Positions 1 to 9,686 of a stretch of 44,448 nucleotides of DNA are shown here, in pieces. The stretch covers positions 1 to 44,448 of the forward strand of contig JAYYPW010000010.1 of the NCBI GenBank assembly GCA_036128855.1. Direction: 5' to 3'. Position 1 is the first letter of the stretch. Each line of letters begins with the position of its first letter. Made by a program: the position numbers and the translations under genes. The DNA comes from JAYYPW01 sp036128855 (GTDB lineage: Bacteria; Pseudomonadota; Gammaproteobacteria; Comchoanobacterales; Comchoanobacteraceae). The notes beneath the pieces were generated by a model that worked only from the letters and a program-made list of their open reading frames with translations, was not told where the DNA came from and did not search any database.

Positions 1-1058
1 TCATCCATCATATTCTCCGTAGCCTGATACTGTGCTATTGTTGTAAAACACCTTGCTAAGCGCACTTCAATTGCACTAGGATCTTTTCCTTTACCCAACC
101 AATTCCATGTTTTTTCTAAGGCTGGAATATTATGGATTGCATCGATTTCTGTAGCTGCACGCAAAGGTTGTAGCATTGGATGGGATAAATATTTGGTATT
201 AATATGCTGAATCTCTACACCCTTTTTTTGCAACATATAGCTCAATACAGCATCATCAGATAAATAACAATCATTGCTACCTTGTTTTTGCTCATAGGCT
301 AAAATCGCACGGACCATATTTTCATCTACCGCACTCGCTAAAAACCCAATTGATCCTACACCATGCACAAGTCTTGGATCTTTCTGCGTAAAAATTCTTT
401 GTAATACGGTTTTATTTATTCGATAAGCATGTGGCATTTTTGCTTTTTCTCCTAGCTGCGCAACAATTGCACTCGATGCGCTGGTTTTTTTTCCCTGCCA
501 TACTGCATACGCATGCTCAAGCACCAAGCCCCTAGGATAGATATAATCATCGTCTAAAACAATTAGTAGTGCATCACCGTTTTGAGCACCGCGAACTTTT
601 TCTAGTGCTGGTAGCAATTTAGTGATAGGCCCCTCATCTTTTTCTGCTTTAATAATCTCTACTTTTTCATGAAATAGTAAGCTTGCCGGTATATGGTATT
701 CTTCGTTGGTCCTTGTGAACCGCTCAGGGACTGCTATAAAGACTTTTTCAACCCAGCGTAAATCTATACTTCGAAGTACATCTTCAATGTAGCCTATCCG
801 TTTTGGTATAGTTGATAATGAAATATATACGGGATGCCTTTGCAAAAAATCTTCAAGTCCAGGATAGGCTGATACATCTCTTACTGGCATCTCTAGAGCT
901 TCGGCAAGATGGGTTTGGTCTTGGAGTAATCTTTTTTGATGCATTTCATCTATATGCTGAATACATTTTGCAACTGATGCAATTACGATCCACAGCAAGC
1001 CTATCCGAATATAGGTTGCATCACTTATTTTACTCAGCGTGTTCCAACAAAAACTCAA
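1..1058 (-). CDS. GT-A type glycosyltransferase, 3' end cut by window edge
   Basis: The minus-strand frame stays open from a probable TTG start at 1058 to the left edge (352 codons seen). An AGGAG sequence lies 5 bases before that TTG and no in-frame ATG is well placed. The protein is a paralogue of its upstream neighbour (1030-2100): one hydrophobic segment near residues 17-30, then ISLSTIPKRIGYIEDVLRSI, a GPITKLLPALE stretch, and LIVLDDDYIYPRG, which is the DxD metal and nucleotide-sugar site of GT-A folds, then VGSIGFLAS and a conserved SDDAVLSY. Its first 29 bases overlap the end of the neighbour, so the two are probably co-translated. A role in envelope or surface glycan synthesis is inferred; donor and acceptor are unknown. 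It lacks only a few codons compared with the 356-residue paralogue. Confidence 0.75.
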   Translation of the reverse strand, partial: MSFCWNTLSKISDATYIRIGLLWIVIASVAKCIQHIDEMHQKRLLQDQTHLAEALEMPVRDVSAYPGLEDFLQRHPVYISLSTIPKRIGYIEDVLRSIDLRWVEKVFIAVPERFTRTNEEYHIPASLLFHEKVEIIKAEKDEGPITKLLPALEKVRGAQNGDALLIVLDDDYIYPRGLVLEHAYAVWQGKKTSASSAIVAQLGEKAKMPHAYRINKTVLQRIFTQKDPRLVHGVGSIGFLASAVDENMVRAILAYEQKQGSNDCYLSDDAVLSYMLQKKGVEIQHINTKYLSHPMLQPLRAATEIDAIHNIPALEKTWNWLGKGKDPSAIEVRLARCFTTIAQYQATENMMD

Positions 1059-2100
1059 AGCAACTCCTAATTCGTTCTTTGGTGAAGATATTCATTTGAT
1101 TCACATCCCAATTCACTCCTACCTTAGTAGATTCTCTATGTAGAGCCCCAGGAGCTAACCCATATGATAGTGGTAAAATGTTATCTACACTTACATAGCG
1201 ATTTGCAATCTTAAATAACTCACTACTTTCTAGTGCTATTGCATAACTAATTATAAAGTCATCTGAAAAAAGGCATGCATCTCCTGCTGTCTTACTTTTT
1301 TCTAATGCAAGCCATTGCTTGATTCTTGTTACCGGGACACTGCTTGCGACATACCCTACACTCGACCATCCCTGGATAAGGTTATAATGATGGTCTGGCC
1401 ATTTACCTAGTAAATTTGGGTTTTTTTCAGGCAACTTGAAATACCCCTTACCCAAATCGCCTATTCTATCATCTTGTACATTGCTCACTGATGCACCATG
1501 TGCCATTGCAAAAATGTGTTCGTTTACTATTCCTTGTGGATAAGCGTGATCATCATCGAGGGTAATTACCAATGCATTCGGATGTATAGTTTGAGCATAT
1601 TCTATACCTGGTAATAATTTGGTTGCTGGACCATAGTCTTGTTTGATGTGGTTAACGTAAACTTTCTTATGCTTTGAAAGTGCTGTAGGAATCACATAGG
1701 ACTTACCTGTTCGAGGAAATATTGGCGCGATATTAACGAGTATCTTTTCGACGTACTGTAAGTCAATTGTACTTAAGACATGAACGATTTTATCTATGCG
1801 CGCCGGGCTTGTACTCATGGATATAAATACAGGTGTTGCTTGTAGGTAGTCCATACTCTTTGTGTCTTTTGTTAGATCTCGAACTGGATATTGCTTAGCT
1901 TTTGCTAATATTACAGCGTCAGAGTCTAAGCTTCGTAAATAGAACAAAGTATTTCTTGCAGTTTTAGCGGCATAGAGTCCTAATAAGTATAGACTCGATA
2001 GTAATAGAATAGTAACGCACACAAGTGTTGGCCACATCAACCAGATTGACTTATATCTTGATTTTTTCTGACTATTATGTAGTTGCGTCACATCGAGCAT
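1030..2100 (-). CDS. GT-A type glycosyltransferase with N-terminal membrane anchor
   Basis: This 356-residue protein has a transmembrane segment at about residues 20-45, then VFISMSTSPARIDKIVHVLS, DYGPATKLLPGIE and LVITLDDDHAYPQG (DxD-type site), WSSVGYVASS and FSDDFIISYA. This motif order is shared with the downstream gene, so the two arose by duplication. The ATG at 2100 has AGAAGG touching it. A GTG three codons later (2091) has better spacing to the same sequence and may be the true start. Either start overlaps the end of lysC. I infer a glycan-building enzyme with its catalytic domain next to the inner membrane. Sugar specificity cannot be read from the sequence. Confidence 0.75.
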   Translation of the reverse strand: MLDVTQLHNSQKKSRYKSIWLMWPTLVCVTILLLSSLYLLGLYAAKTARNTLFYLRSLDSDAVILAKAKQYPVRDLTKDTKSMDYLQATPVFISMSTSPARIDKIVHVLSTIDLQYVEKILVNIAPIFPRTGKSYVIPTALSKHKKVYVNHIKQDYGPATKLLPGIEYAQTIHPNALVITLDDDHAYPQGIVNEHIFAMAHGASVSNVQDDRIGDLGKGYFKLPEKNPNLLGKWPDHHYNLIQGWSSVGYVASSVPVTRIKQWLALEKSKTAGDACLFSDDFIISYAIALESSELFKIANRYVSVDNILPLSYGLAPGALHRESTKVGVNWDVNQMNIFTKERIRSCFEFLLEHAE

Positions 2101-3343
2101 CCTTCTGTACGAGAATACGGTCTAGCTTAAACTGTTGATGCATCTTTCGCACTAATATTTCTAGATGTTTTTGTGCAACCACCATAGTTATCTGCTGATC
2201 TGAGCCTTGTAATGAGTGAAAATCAATCTGAAAATTCTTGCCTATTTCAATAATTTTATGCGTGATATCCATATTTCGTGTCATACAATATCCTAGTAAT
2301 GACACCTTAGCTACCTCTCGAATCACTCGATAATCTAAAGGTGACTTTTCTGTAAGCCAGGTGTCGAGGGCTTGTTTGAAACAACAAAAATCTTCATTAT
2401 TTAATAGGCAACTTAGCTCATAATCTCCAGGCTGAGTGTGGTTTTGCATATTTTGACGAATACTATGCTCCATTTCTAGTCCACTTTTTTCTATACACTT
2501 CAGCAAAGCTTGTAAATCTTGGAATTGAGTAGCGGTTACACAAATTTGCAACATCACTTGGTTTTTGGCAAATGCAATTGCTCTCACTTCTGTTTTCTCA
2601 AGTGCATTCGTATTTTGGTATTCGATCACAGTTCCGACTCCGTCAGTAAAGGTTGGACATATGCGCATGGGTACTCGGTAACGCGATGCTAATGCAACAG
2701 AACGTTTTTGCATTACTTTAGCACCTGAGCATGCATGTGCAAGTAGTTGCTCTATAGATAGGCTTGGTAGAAGTTTTGCATTGGGCTCAATTTTTGGATC
2801 TGTAGTATATATTCCACCGACATCCACAAAAATCTGACACTCATCTGCCTTTAAACACGCTGCAACAGCCAACGCTGTAGTATCTGAACCACCACGGCCC
2901 AATGTAGTAATACTATTTTCTTGTCCCACACCTTGAAAACCTGTAATAACAGGTACGGTATTGGCTCTTACTATGCTGAGAATTTTTGGCTTATCTATGG
3001 ATGTTATGCTGGCACGTTTGTGATGCTGGTCTGTTATAATTCTTGCCTGCCAAGCATTCAGTGAGCGCGCTTTTACTCCGATACGCTGTAATGCCATGAC
3101 CATTAGACAAGCTGAGGCCTGCTCACCTGTAGCCAATAAAGCATCGTACTCTCGCTTGGGTGGCTCTGGGGAAACTAGATTGGCTAAACCAATCAATCTA
3201 TCGGTTTCTCCTTGTAATGCTGACAACACGACTACTACTTGATGTCCCTTACATGTATCATTTTTAATTCTACGTGCTATCGCTTCTACTTTGGTGAGAT
3301 TAGTCAGCGAACTACCGCCAAATTTCTGAACCCATAGTGCCAT
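2075..3343 (-). CDS. lysC: Aspartokinase
   Basis: Aspartate kinase phosphorylates L-aspartate, the first step toward lysine, threonine, methionine and diaminopimelate. The N-terminus MALWVQKFGGSS carries the KFGGSS nucleotide-binding motif. Further on are VVVVLSALQGETDRL, ATGEQASA and GRGGSDTTALAVA, all family hallmarks, and the last 170 residues fit the paired ACT regulatory domains. I place the start at 3343, giving 422 residues. A longer reading from 3391 would add 16 residues absent from the family and would run into alaS. The ATG lies one base after the alaS stop with no strong ribosome site, which suggests translational coupling. The 3' end overlaps the first glycosyltransferase. In Pseudomonas, csrA/rsmA follows alaS-lysC; here glycosyltransferases take that place. 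Confidence 0.93.
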   Translation of the reverse strand: MALWVQKFGGSSLTNLTKVEAIARRIKNDTCKGHQVVVVLSALQGETDRLIGLANLVSPEPPKREYDALLATGEQASACLMVMALQRIGVKARSLNAWQARIITDQHHKRASITSIDKPKILSIVRANTVPVITGFQGVGQENSITTLGRGGSDTTALAVAACLKADECQIFVDVGGIYTTDPKIEPNAKLLPSLSIEQLLAHACSGAKVMQKRSVALASRYRVPMRICPTFTDGVGTVIEYQNTNALEKTEVRAIAFAKNQVMLQICVTATQFQDLQALLKCIEKSGLEMEHSIRQNMQNHTQPGDYELSCLLNNEDFCCFKQALDTWLTEKSPLDYRVIREVAKVSLLGYCMTRNMDITHKIIEIGKNFQIDFHSLQGSDQQITMVVAQKHLEILVRKMHQQFKLDRILVQKDARCDATT

Positions 3344-3344
3344 A

Positions 3345-5942
3345 TTAACTCGACAAATATTCGCATAGCCATGCTTTGATTTCTCCAGCAACTGGAGTAT
3401 TTTCTTGCACTACTATTTGCCCTTGGGCATATTGGGGTTTACCACCTCCTCGTGCTCCTAGTTTTTTTACTGCATCTTGAAAAAGTGTTCTCGCGTTCAC
3501 TTTATCAATTATATTTTGCCCAACCCCAATCGCTAGAGCATAGCGATTAGTTGCTTGAGCTTGATAGAGGCAGACGATAGTATCCCTTGTCTCAAGCATA
3601 CAGATATCCATTGATGTTCTTAGATCTATGCTACTTTCTTGCTCAATCTCTACAAGACTGAAGGGATATCGACCAGTTTGAACTAGTTGGCTTTTTACTT
3701 GTTTCTGTAAAATGCTCTTTTTCTGCTCAATCTGATAGGCTTGTAACTTTTTCTCGGCTGCTTTCAATCGTTGCTGAGTCTGTGAAAACTTTTCCTCTAG
3801 TGCAGTTTCAGCACAGCCTGATTTATTAGCTAACTGTTGTAAATATCTACGCTTTTGTTGCACGTAACAAAATGCTGTCATGCCAGTTAGCGCTTCTATT
3901 CGTCTTACTCCTTGGGCGACAGCAGTTTCCTGAACAATGATAAAAATGCCGATATCACCTGTGTGACTGCAGTGGGTTCCACCACATAGTTCTTGTGAAA
4001 ACTCGCCCATAGTCAGCACACGAACCTCTTGTTCATATTTTTCAGTAAATAAAGCTAAGATATTCCTTTTTTTGGCACTTTCTAAATCCATTATTTCAGT
4101 AGAGATCGGATGGTTAGCTGTAATATGCGTATTTACGAGTTGCTCTATGGCATCTTTTTCTTTTTCGGTTAAAGATTTTGTATGAGAAAAATCAAAACGC
4201 AAACGCTCTGGCGTTACTAAAGATCCTTTTTGTGTAACATGTGTACCTAAAATCGATCTTAGCGCAGCATGTAGTAAATGTGTTGCTGAATGATTTTTTT
4301 TCGTTAAATCACGTTTACTATCCACGCAAGCGGTAACTTGTTGGCCAAGACTAAAAGCCCCTTGCTCACATACCCCATAGTGCACGATAGAGTCTTCGTG
4401 TTTTTGTGTATCTAGCACAGTAAACACACCATTTTCTGTACTTAATGAGCCGACATCTCCAACCTGGCCACCAGACTCTGCATAAAATGGTGTGTGATCA
4501 AGCACAACTCTTCCTTTTTCTCCCGCTGTTAATTGCTTGACCTCACTTGCTAGGCCTTCAGCAAACAACCCTCTAATCTTTGCTACGGTTTGGCTTAGTT
4601 TATATCCGTCAAAGATTGTCTTTTCTGGCAAACTCCAACTTTCTGATAGCTTATCGATAAATTTTTGGTTTTTGCGGGAGCGTGCTTTTTGCGCAGCCAT
4701 AGCTTTCTCATAGCCTACTATATCTACATCCAGTCCTTGCTCTCTTGCTAAATCTGTGACAAGGTCTTGAGGAAACCCGTAAGTATCGTATAGTTTAAAG
4801 ACCGCTGCCCCAGGAATCAATTTACCGTCAAGTTTTGCTACTGTCTCATGAAATAGACTCATTCCATGACGAATAGTTTGTGCAAAAGCTTCTTCCTCTA
4901 TACGTAATACAGATATAATACTGGATTTTTCTTCCTGTAGGCGTTGATCGTGACTATATTGTGCGACTACTGCATCTACAAGCAGGTAGAGACATGGTAA
5001 TGGGACCCCTGCTGAGTACGCATAGCGAAGTGCACGGCGAATGATACGTCTCAGAACATAGCCACGGCCCTCATTACTGGGCCGAACCTGTTCAGCTATA
5101 AGCCAACAAATAGCACGTAAATGATCCGCAAGGATTCTTTGCGTAAATATTGGCATATCACGGGCAAGTGCTTTAGCTTGCCGGATAATCTCTGTAAAAC
5201 TATCTGTGTCAAAATTGTTGGTTACCCCTTGCATGACAGCCGCAATACGTTCAAGCCCCATACCGGTATCTACGCAACGATGGGGTAGTGGCAATAAAGT
5301 CCCATCTTGCTGTCGATCGTATTCCATAAAAACAAGATTCCACACCTCTACAAAACGATCGCCATCTTCATCCACCGACCCTGGCGGCCCTCCTGCCACT
5401 TCTGGCCCGTGATCATAAAAAATCTCTGTGCAAGGCCCACATGGTCCAGTATCTCCCATAGACCAAAAATTATCTTTTTCGCCACAAGATATAATCTTAT
5501 CTACCTCAACCCCAATGTGATCCTGCCATATTTTTTTAGCGTCAGCATCATCTTTGTACACTGTGACTAATAGCTTTTCTTCTGGTAACTGTAAAGTCTG
5601 AGTTAAAAACTCCCAGGCATACTCTATTGCCTTTTCTTTTTCGTATGCACCAAAACTAAAGTTACCAAGCATCTCGAAAAGTGTGTGATGCCGAGCAGTA
5701 AAACCTACATTATCAAGGTCGTTGTGCTTCCCTCCTACTCGCAAGCAGCGCTGGGAGCTTGTAACACAGGAATGTGGTGGTTTTTTTTCTCAAAGAAAAA
5801 AAGGCTTAAATGGCACCATCCCTGCATTAGTGAAGAGTAAACTTGGGTCATCGACAGGTATAAGTGGGGCACTTGGCTCTATGCTGTGTGACTTTTCTTG
5901 AAAAAAACGCAAAAATGCTGCCCGAATTTCAGCGGTTTTCAT
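3345..5942 (-). CDS. alaS: Alanine--tRNA ligase, interrupted by an in-frame TGA at codon 51
   Basis: AlaRS charges tRNA-Ala and is normally essential. Read through codon 51, the frame gives 865 residues (E. coli has 876). It starts MKTAEIRAAFLRFF at 5942 and contains FTNAGMVPF (class II catalytic core), RVGGKHNDLDNVGFTARHHT, FEMLGNFSFG, the editing-domain HSATHLLHAALR and CGGTHCSHTGDIG zinc motifs, and a C-terminal domain ending GGGKPQYAQG. Codon 51 is TGA (5792-5790) where relatives have Gly in FLG; both sides are in the same frame and conserved. TGA is a real stop in other genes here (sohB, the gene ending 29771), so a recoded genetic code is unlikely. A restart at TTG 5744 would lose 66 residues of the catalytic core. 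Possible readings are a nonsense mutation, a sequencing error or readthrough. Confidence 0.9.
5790..5792 (-). other. In-frame TGA codon inside alaS
   Basis: On the minus strand the codons run AAG CCT TTT TTT CTT TGA GAA AAA AAA CCA. The TGA replaces the Gly codon of the conserved FLG turn, so GGA to TGA is a single substitution. A run of seven T precedes it and a run of eight A follows, but the reading frame matches the family on both sides, so one indel cannot explain it. Confidence 0.9.
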
Positions 5943-5963
5943 GGCCTCTGACCTTATTTATGA

Positions 5964-7214
5964 TTAAGCCATATTCTCCGCTTCAAGCCCGCTTTTGTCA
6001 AGCGTAGTAAAGAAGACGATGACCATGAGCACAAATATACCCATGAAAAATAGAGGCATAACCCACATCTGAGTTGAATGGAGTACTGACATAGTTGCAT
6101 TAATGCTGGCATTTAGACCATTATTTATACAGCCAAACCAACTCGCTGCGACGCCTGAATTGTCTTTTTGGTTTTCTAGTACCATAGCAAAAGAAGGGGT
6201 TAATACAAGCGATAAGCATGCCGAACCTATCATCCATAACAGTAAAATAATAATCGTTGCTGGCTCAAACCACACACCAGTTACTGATGCGGCTCCCTGC
6301 TTTATTACCTTCAAGTACACCGCCTGTAGAAAAACACCATATGTTGCTAGCCCTCCAAACAACCCAATCGTCATAACTTTTTTGTAGACTAGGCCTTTTT
6401 GTATCAAAAAATTGGCTAATTGACACCCGCTCGCATAAGATAACGCGCCTAGTGCACAGATAACACTGTAGGCGGCTGAACTCATACCAAGTTCGGTAAT
6501 GCAGTAAAAAGCCCCTTCACCAAGAAAGGTATACATGATACCTAAGCCTAAGCCAATCATGGTACTGTGTACTAGTAAATTACTATCAGAAAATATTTTT
6601 TTACTTACTCCTAGCAGTGATTGAGGAGATACTTTCAGCTTATCTCCTTGTTTGGTTTCAGGTAACTTGTAGTACAGTATAGAAGTAAGCAGCATACCTG
6701 TTACTAAAAGAATCCAAAAAGTTACCCGCCATTCGAAAAATGTAATGACATATCCTCCGATGAGTGCCCCCCATGCTGGGGTGAGAGAAACTGAGGTGCC
6801 AATGAAAGCAGATACTGCTATGCGCTCTTTTTGGCTAAATAGATCACGATTTATTGACTGTGCACAGCAGCTTACAGATCCCCCAAAGGCTTGTAAGAGA
6901 CGAGCTAACATAAAATATTCAAACTCTTGTGTTTGGCAACATATCCAGGTAGCAATAATAAACAGAGTAAAACCTGTTATTACCACTGGTCTTCGTCCTA
7001 TTACATCTGAGACGTGCCCCCAAAAAAGATTTCCAATGGCAAAACCTAACAAAAAAATTGACAGGGTGTTTTCTGCGCTGTGAATTGATACCTGGAAGCT
7101 TTCTGCTAGGGCTGGGAGACCAGGAGAATATAAACTCTCTGCCATGATTGGTATAATAATCATGACTACAATCAGTTTTATAAGATGTTGTTTATTAGGC
7201 ATAGTAGCGTGCAT
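5964..7214 (-). CDS. MFS transporter, Bcr/CflA-like drug-efflux subfamily
   Basis: This 416-residue inner-membrane protein is almost entirely hydrophobic helices, consistent with 12 membrane spans. The N-terminal half has ESLYSPGLPALAESFQVS followed by GFAIGNLFWGHVSDVIGRRP, which is the major-facilitator motif A loop (GxxxDxxGRRP) and resembles the Bcr/CflA group (the D-H+ antiporter family that exports bicyclomycin, chloramphenicol and similar compounds). The substrate here is unknown. Two start codons are possible: ATG at 7214 and another four codons later; neither has a clear ribosome site. The stop lies 21 bases before alaS on the same strand, so it may head the transporter-alaS-lysC-glycosyltransferase run. 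Confidence 0.85.
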   Translation of the reverse strand: MHATMPNKQHLIKLIVVMIIIPIMAESLYSPGLPALAESFQVSIHSAENTLSIFLLGFAIGNLFWGHVSDVIGRRPVVITGFTLFIIATWICCQTQEFEYFMLARLLQAFGGSVSCCAQSINRDLFSQKERIAVSAFIGTSVSLTPAWGALIGGYVITFFEWRVTFWILLVTGMLLTSILYYKLPETKQGDKLKVSPQSLLGVSKKIFSDSNLLVHSTMIGLGLGIMYTFLGEGAFYCITELGMSSAAYSVICALGALSYASGCQLANFLIQKGLVYKKVMTIGLFGGLATYGVFLQAVYLKVIKQGAASVTGVWFEPATIIILLLWMIGSACLSLVLTPSFAMVLENQKDNSGVAASWFGCINNGLNASINATMSVLHSTQMWVMPLFFMGIFVLMVIVFFTTLDKSGLEAENMA

Positions 7215-8189
7215 TATATAGAGTAAAATGTGTGATGTTTAATTATACTTTTTTTTTTGAAATTTTTCACTATTTCACAGTTAAATAGATGATTTTTTTA
7301 CTTAATCCTGACCGGCATCAGCGCCACGGACAACTATTGAAAAAAAATAATTGAATCAGCATATTACACAAATCACTTCGACATAGATTTCATGCCAACA
7401 TTATGAATATCAAACATTACCAATATCCTCAAACACCTCTACTACAAGATGCAATCATTGCACTAGCTAATCTCTCTTATTCTAAGCTTTCTTCCGCCAA
7501 GAAGATAAAGAACATTTCGGGCCGCTTTAAAAGAACTTGGCAATCTCGCTTATACTCTATAACAACCCAGTAAACCAAATCGAAAAGCAACCCTAGATCT
7601 ATGTAAATCATTGTTTATGGGCCTAGGCAATTTTAATCCTGGGTCTGTGTAAAACCTTCCAACTAGAGACACATAGTTTCCTCTCACCCGCTTAATTAAT
7701 CATCATGCAGAGACTTAGTTAGACAGTCTCCACTTTTTCAAGGTAAATACTGATCAAATAAAAGCTTCTATTAAAAAAAATCTGGTAAAGTCTCTACGCT
7801 ATAAAGATGTATACAAAAATTGGTGAATTACGGCACAACCGTAGGAGGAGTTGTAGCTGCAGCCGTGATGCTGTGGTGTGTGCAATACTTCTTCATTTGT
7901 GGGGTAATGGCCGTGATTATGCTCGCCGTCCACGCTCGTAGGCTATAACTTTAAATTTTTTACAACCCTTACCTCTATATCGTTATGTACATTGTGAGGT
8001 TACTTATACGCTTTAAAATAGAAAAGTTCAGCTTAACCCTAAGAGTAGATCTCCCTAACCACCTTAAGTCTAACTTTTGTATTGGCAATAAGACACAACG
8101 TTATTTTCGCACATGGATAATGGCGGCCCTGTACTAGCACTATTTTTGCTATTCTGGTATACTATATCCTAATTTATTTTGGATATATT
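7215..8189. other. Long gene-poor stretch
   Basis: There are 975 bases between the divergent MFS gene and the plus-strand membrane protein. Two short plus-strand ORFs occur (7403-7573, 56 codons; 7823-7948, 41 codons). I recognise neither and neither has a convincing ribosome site. The second lies in a locally GC-richer patch and, read from GTG, would give a hydrophobic peptide. No tRNA, repeat array or transposase end was seen. Decayed coding sequence is possible but not shown. Confidence 0.4.
7823..7948 (+). CDS. Possible small hydrophobic protein (doubtful)
   Basis: Read from a GTG at 7823, 41 codons give a mostly hydrophobic peptide with VGGVVAAAVMLWCVQYFF and ICGVMAVIMLAV, enough for one or two membrane spans. 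An overlapping frame from ATG 7807 (to 7941) would give a Cys- and Arg-rich peptide instead. Neither has a Shine-Dalgarno sequence. The local base composition is GC-richer than its surroundings, which is the main reason for listing it. It may equally be a non-coding or decayed element. Confidence 0.2.
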   Translation: MNYGTTVGGVVAAAVMLWCVQYFFICGVMAVIMLAVHARRL

Positions 8190-9242
8190 ATGCCTGTACA
8201 ATCTCGCGCACGCATGACAACTCCGCTTTCTTTGTTAATGAATCGTCGATTTCTTGCGAGGCATTATGATCCCTATCGCATCTTGATTAATCAGATTATA
8301 CGGCTATTTTCTGGCAGCCTACCGAGACTTGTCTTCGGTGCTACATTTGGTACTAAACTTGGACACAGCTGCTTAGTTATTGGCCTGTTTATGAATATCA
8401 GCAATGCTTATATAAAATTTAATAGCTTTTGGCTTGAAAAAAAAGGGCAGCGCCTTTACTTTTTGCCTTATTTTATCCTGACTGCTACAGTTTTTATTGT
8501 GAGCGGCTCAAGCTTGATTCGTTTTATTTTTGGTATGGGCGGACTCATGCTTACAACCAATATCCCTACCGCAGTTTTTTCCGGAACTCTTCAGCTCGTC
8601 GCTGAAGTCTATGATCTCTTATGTCTGCGCTATAGTCTAAGGCCAAAGAACTACGAAAACCTAGCTCATAGATTACAAAACTCTTTGCCTGCACATCACG
8701 CAGCTACAGGTAGTAAAGACAAACTACGTTCTCGTGATTTAAATGACCAAATATCGTACACTCTAGCAAAACAGTTCCGTCGTGATCTTGAACTATACCG
8801 CCGAAAAATTGTTATGGCTATTTGCTTAGGCACAGTTACTGGAATTGCTTGGTTTTCTATATTTCATGCGCAAGCCATTAGCCAAGCTGCTCCCTTTGGG
8901 CCACTTCTATTAACTGCCTGCGGTATAAGTTTTGCCCTTTTCAACTTTCTTGCGGGCAAAATCTGCTTAAAATTCTACTTTTCACCTAGCCAAAATTTGC
9001 TTGCAGAAAGCTACGAACGTAAGATACTCAAGCCAGGCTACAACTTACCTCTGCTACAATTTTATATCCCCAAACCTGATCAGTTTAAATCTCGTAGTAA
9101 CACTAAACTAGGCAGTGTCGACAAAACAACACTGACTCGGGACCACTCCACTTTACCAGAGCACCAGCCAAAACTGGAAAACCATCAACATATACCATCT
9201 GAAAACACGTCTACAAACCGAATTCTAGCTAAGAAAACCTAG
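8190..9242 (+). CDS. Unrecognised multi-pass membrane protein
   Basis: The predicted protein has 350 residues. Hydrophobic segments lie at about residues 55-75, 92-125, 210-228 and 235-260, so four or more membrane spans are likely. Between them is a basic loop (near residues 155-205) with many Arg and Lys, and the last 75 residues form a polar, low-complexity tail rich in Ser, Thr, His and Asn. I do not recognise a family. The ATG at 8190 follows a weak GGAT and an AT-rich leader containing TATACT, a plausible -10. It stands alone on the plus strand with no co-directional partner. A membrane or exported accessory protein is all that can be inferred. Confidence 0.6.
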   Translation: MPVQSRARMTTPLSLLMNRRFLARHYDPYRILINQIIRLFSGSLPRLVFGATFGTKLGHSCLVIGLFMNISNAYIKFNSFWLEKKGQRLYFLPYFILTATVFIVSGSSLIRFIFGMGGLMLTTNIPTAVFSGTLQLVAEVYDLLCLRYSLRPKNYENLAHRLQNSLPAHHAATGSKDKLRSRDLNDQISYTLAKQFRRDLELYRRKIVMAICLGTVTGIAWFSIFHAQAISQAAPFGPLLLTACGISFALFNFLAGKICLKFYFSPSQNLLAESYERKILKPGYNLPLLQFYIPKPDQFKSRSNTKLGSVDKTTLTRDHSTLPEHQPKLENHQHIPSENTSTNRILAKKT

Positions 9243-9345
9243 CCAAAACCGCATACTACTTACCCTGATTATTTTCTTTTGGCCCACCTGAGAATTTTTT
9301 CCGGCTATTTCTAGCTTTTTATTATCTGAGAACGTAAGCGATTTT

Positions 9346-9546
9346 TTATTGCAACCACGTTTTTCTCACCTGACCATCAACCATCAAAATTAACGGAAAT
9401 ACGGTTAATTGGTTTTTTTGAGCTTTATCTATAAGGCCTATTTTTACCCGATCGATCATAAATAACTGCTCAAATTTATCGCTAGCGAGTATATGCGCAT
9501 CAGTGATAGTTACTTTATCAATAGCCTTAATAAACTTAAATGTCAA
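9346..9546 (-). CDS. Doubtful small protein downstream of recA
   Basis: A 66-codon frame begins at TTG 9546. The frame is actually open further upstream with no start codon, and reads as a hydrophobic stretch (CFLLLWIFLTFKFIKAI) followed by a polar part ending GQVRKTWLQ. It could be a short single-span membrane protein or the remains of a longer gene. It has no ribosome site. It sits where recX is often found after recA, but it does not resemble RecX. The remaining bases from 9547 to 9686 hold nothing I recognise. Confidence 0.3.
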   Translation of the reverse strand: MTFKFIKAIDKVTITDAHILASDKFEQLFMIDRVKIGLIDKAQKNQLTVFPLILMVDGQVRKTWLQ

Positions 9547-9686
9547 AAATATCCATAAAAGAAGGAAACAACCGACTTATAGCTTCGCACAGAGAAAGAT
9601 TAGAAGTAATACTAATTTGCTCATTAAAAACTTTTAGCCGACAAATAACTAATAAATTCTCATAACACTAATAGCTTTTGGGCTAC

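Noticed and set aside
3344..3391. Longer lysC start at 3391
   Set aside because: It would add 16 residues unlike any aspartokinase and overlap alaS; the ATG at 3343 gives the typical MALxVQKFGGSS start.
3345..5744. alaS as a complete 799-residue gene starting at TTG 5744
   Set aside because: The conserved AlaRS N-terminus lies in the same frame upstream, from 5942, separated only by the TGA at 5790-5792. The short version lacks part of the catalytic core.
5790..5792. TGA read as Trp by an alternative genetic code
   Set aside because: TGA ends other genes at sensible places (sohB at 37721-37723, the membrane glycosyltransferase at 29769-29771), and Gly, not Trp, is expected here.
5761..5800. 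Frameshift through the T7 and A8 runs as the cause of the alaS interruption
   Set aside because: The frame is identical before and after. Two compensating slips would be needed and would give a less conserved sequence than a single Gly codon change.
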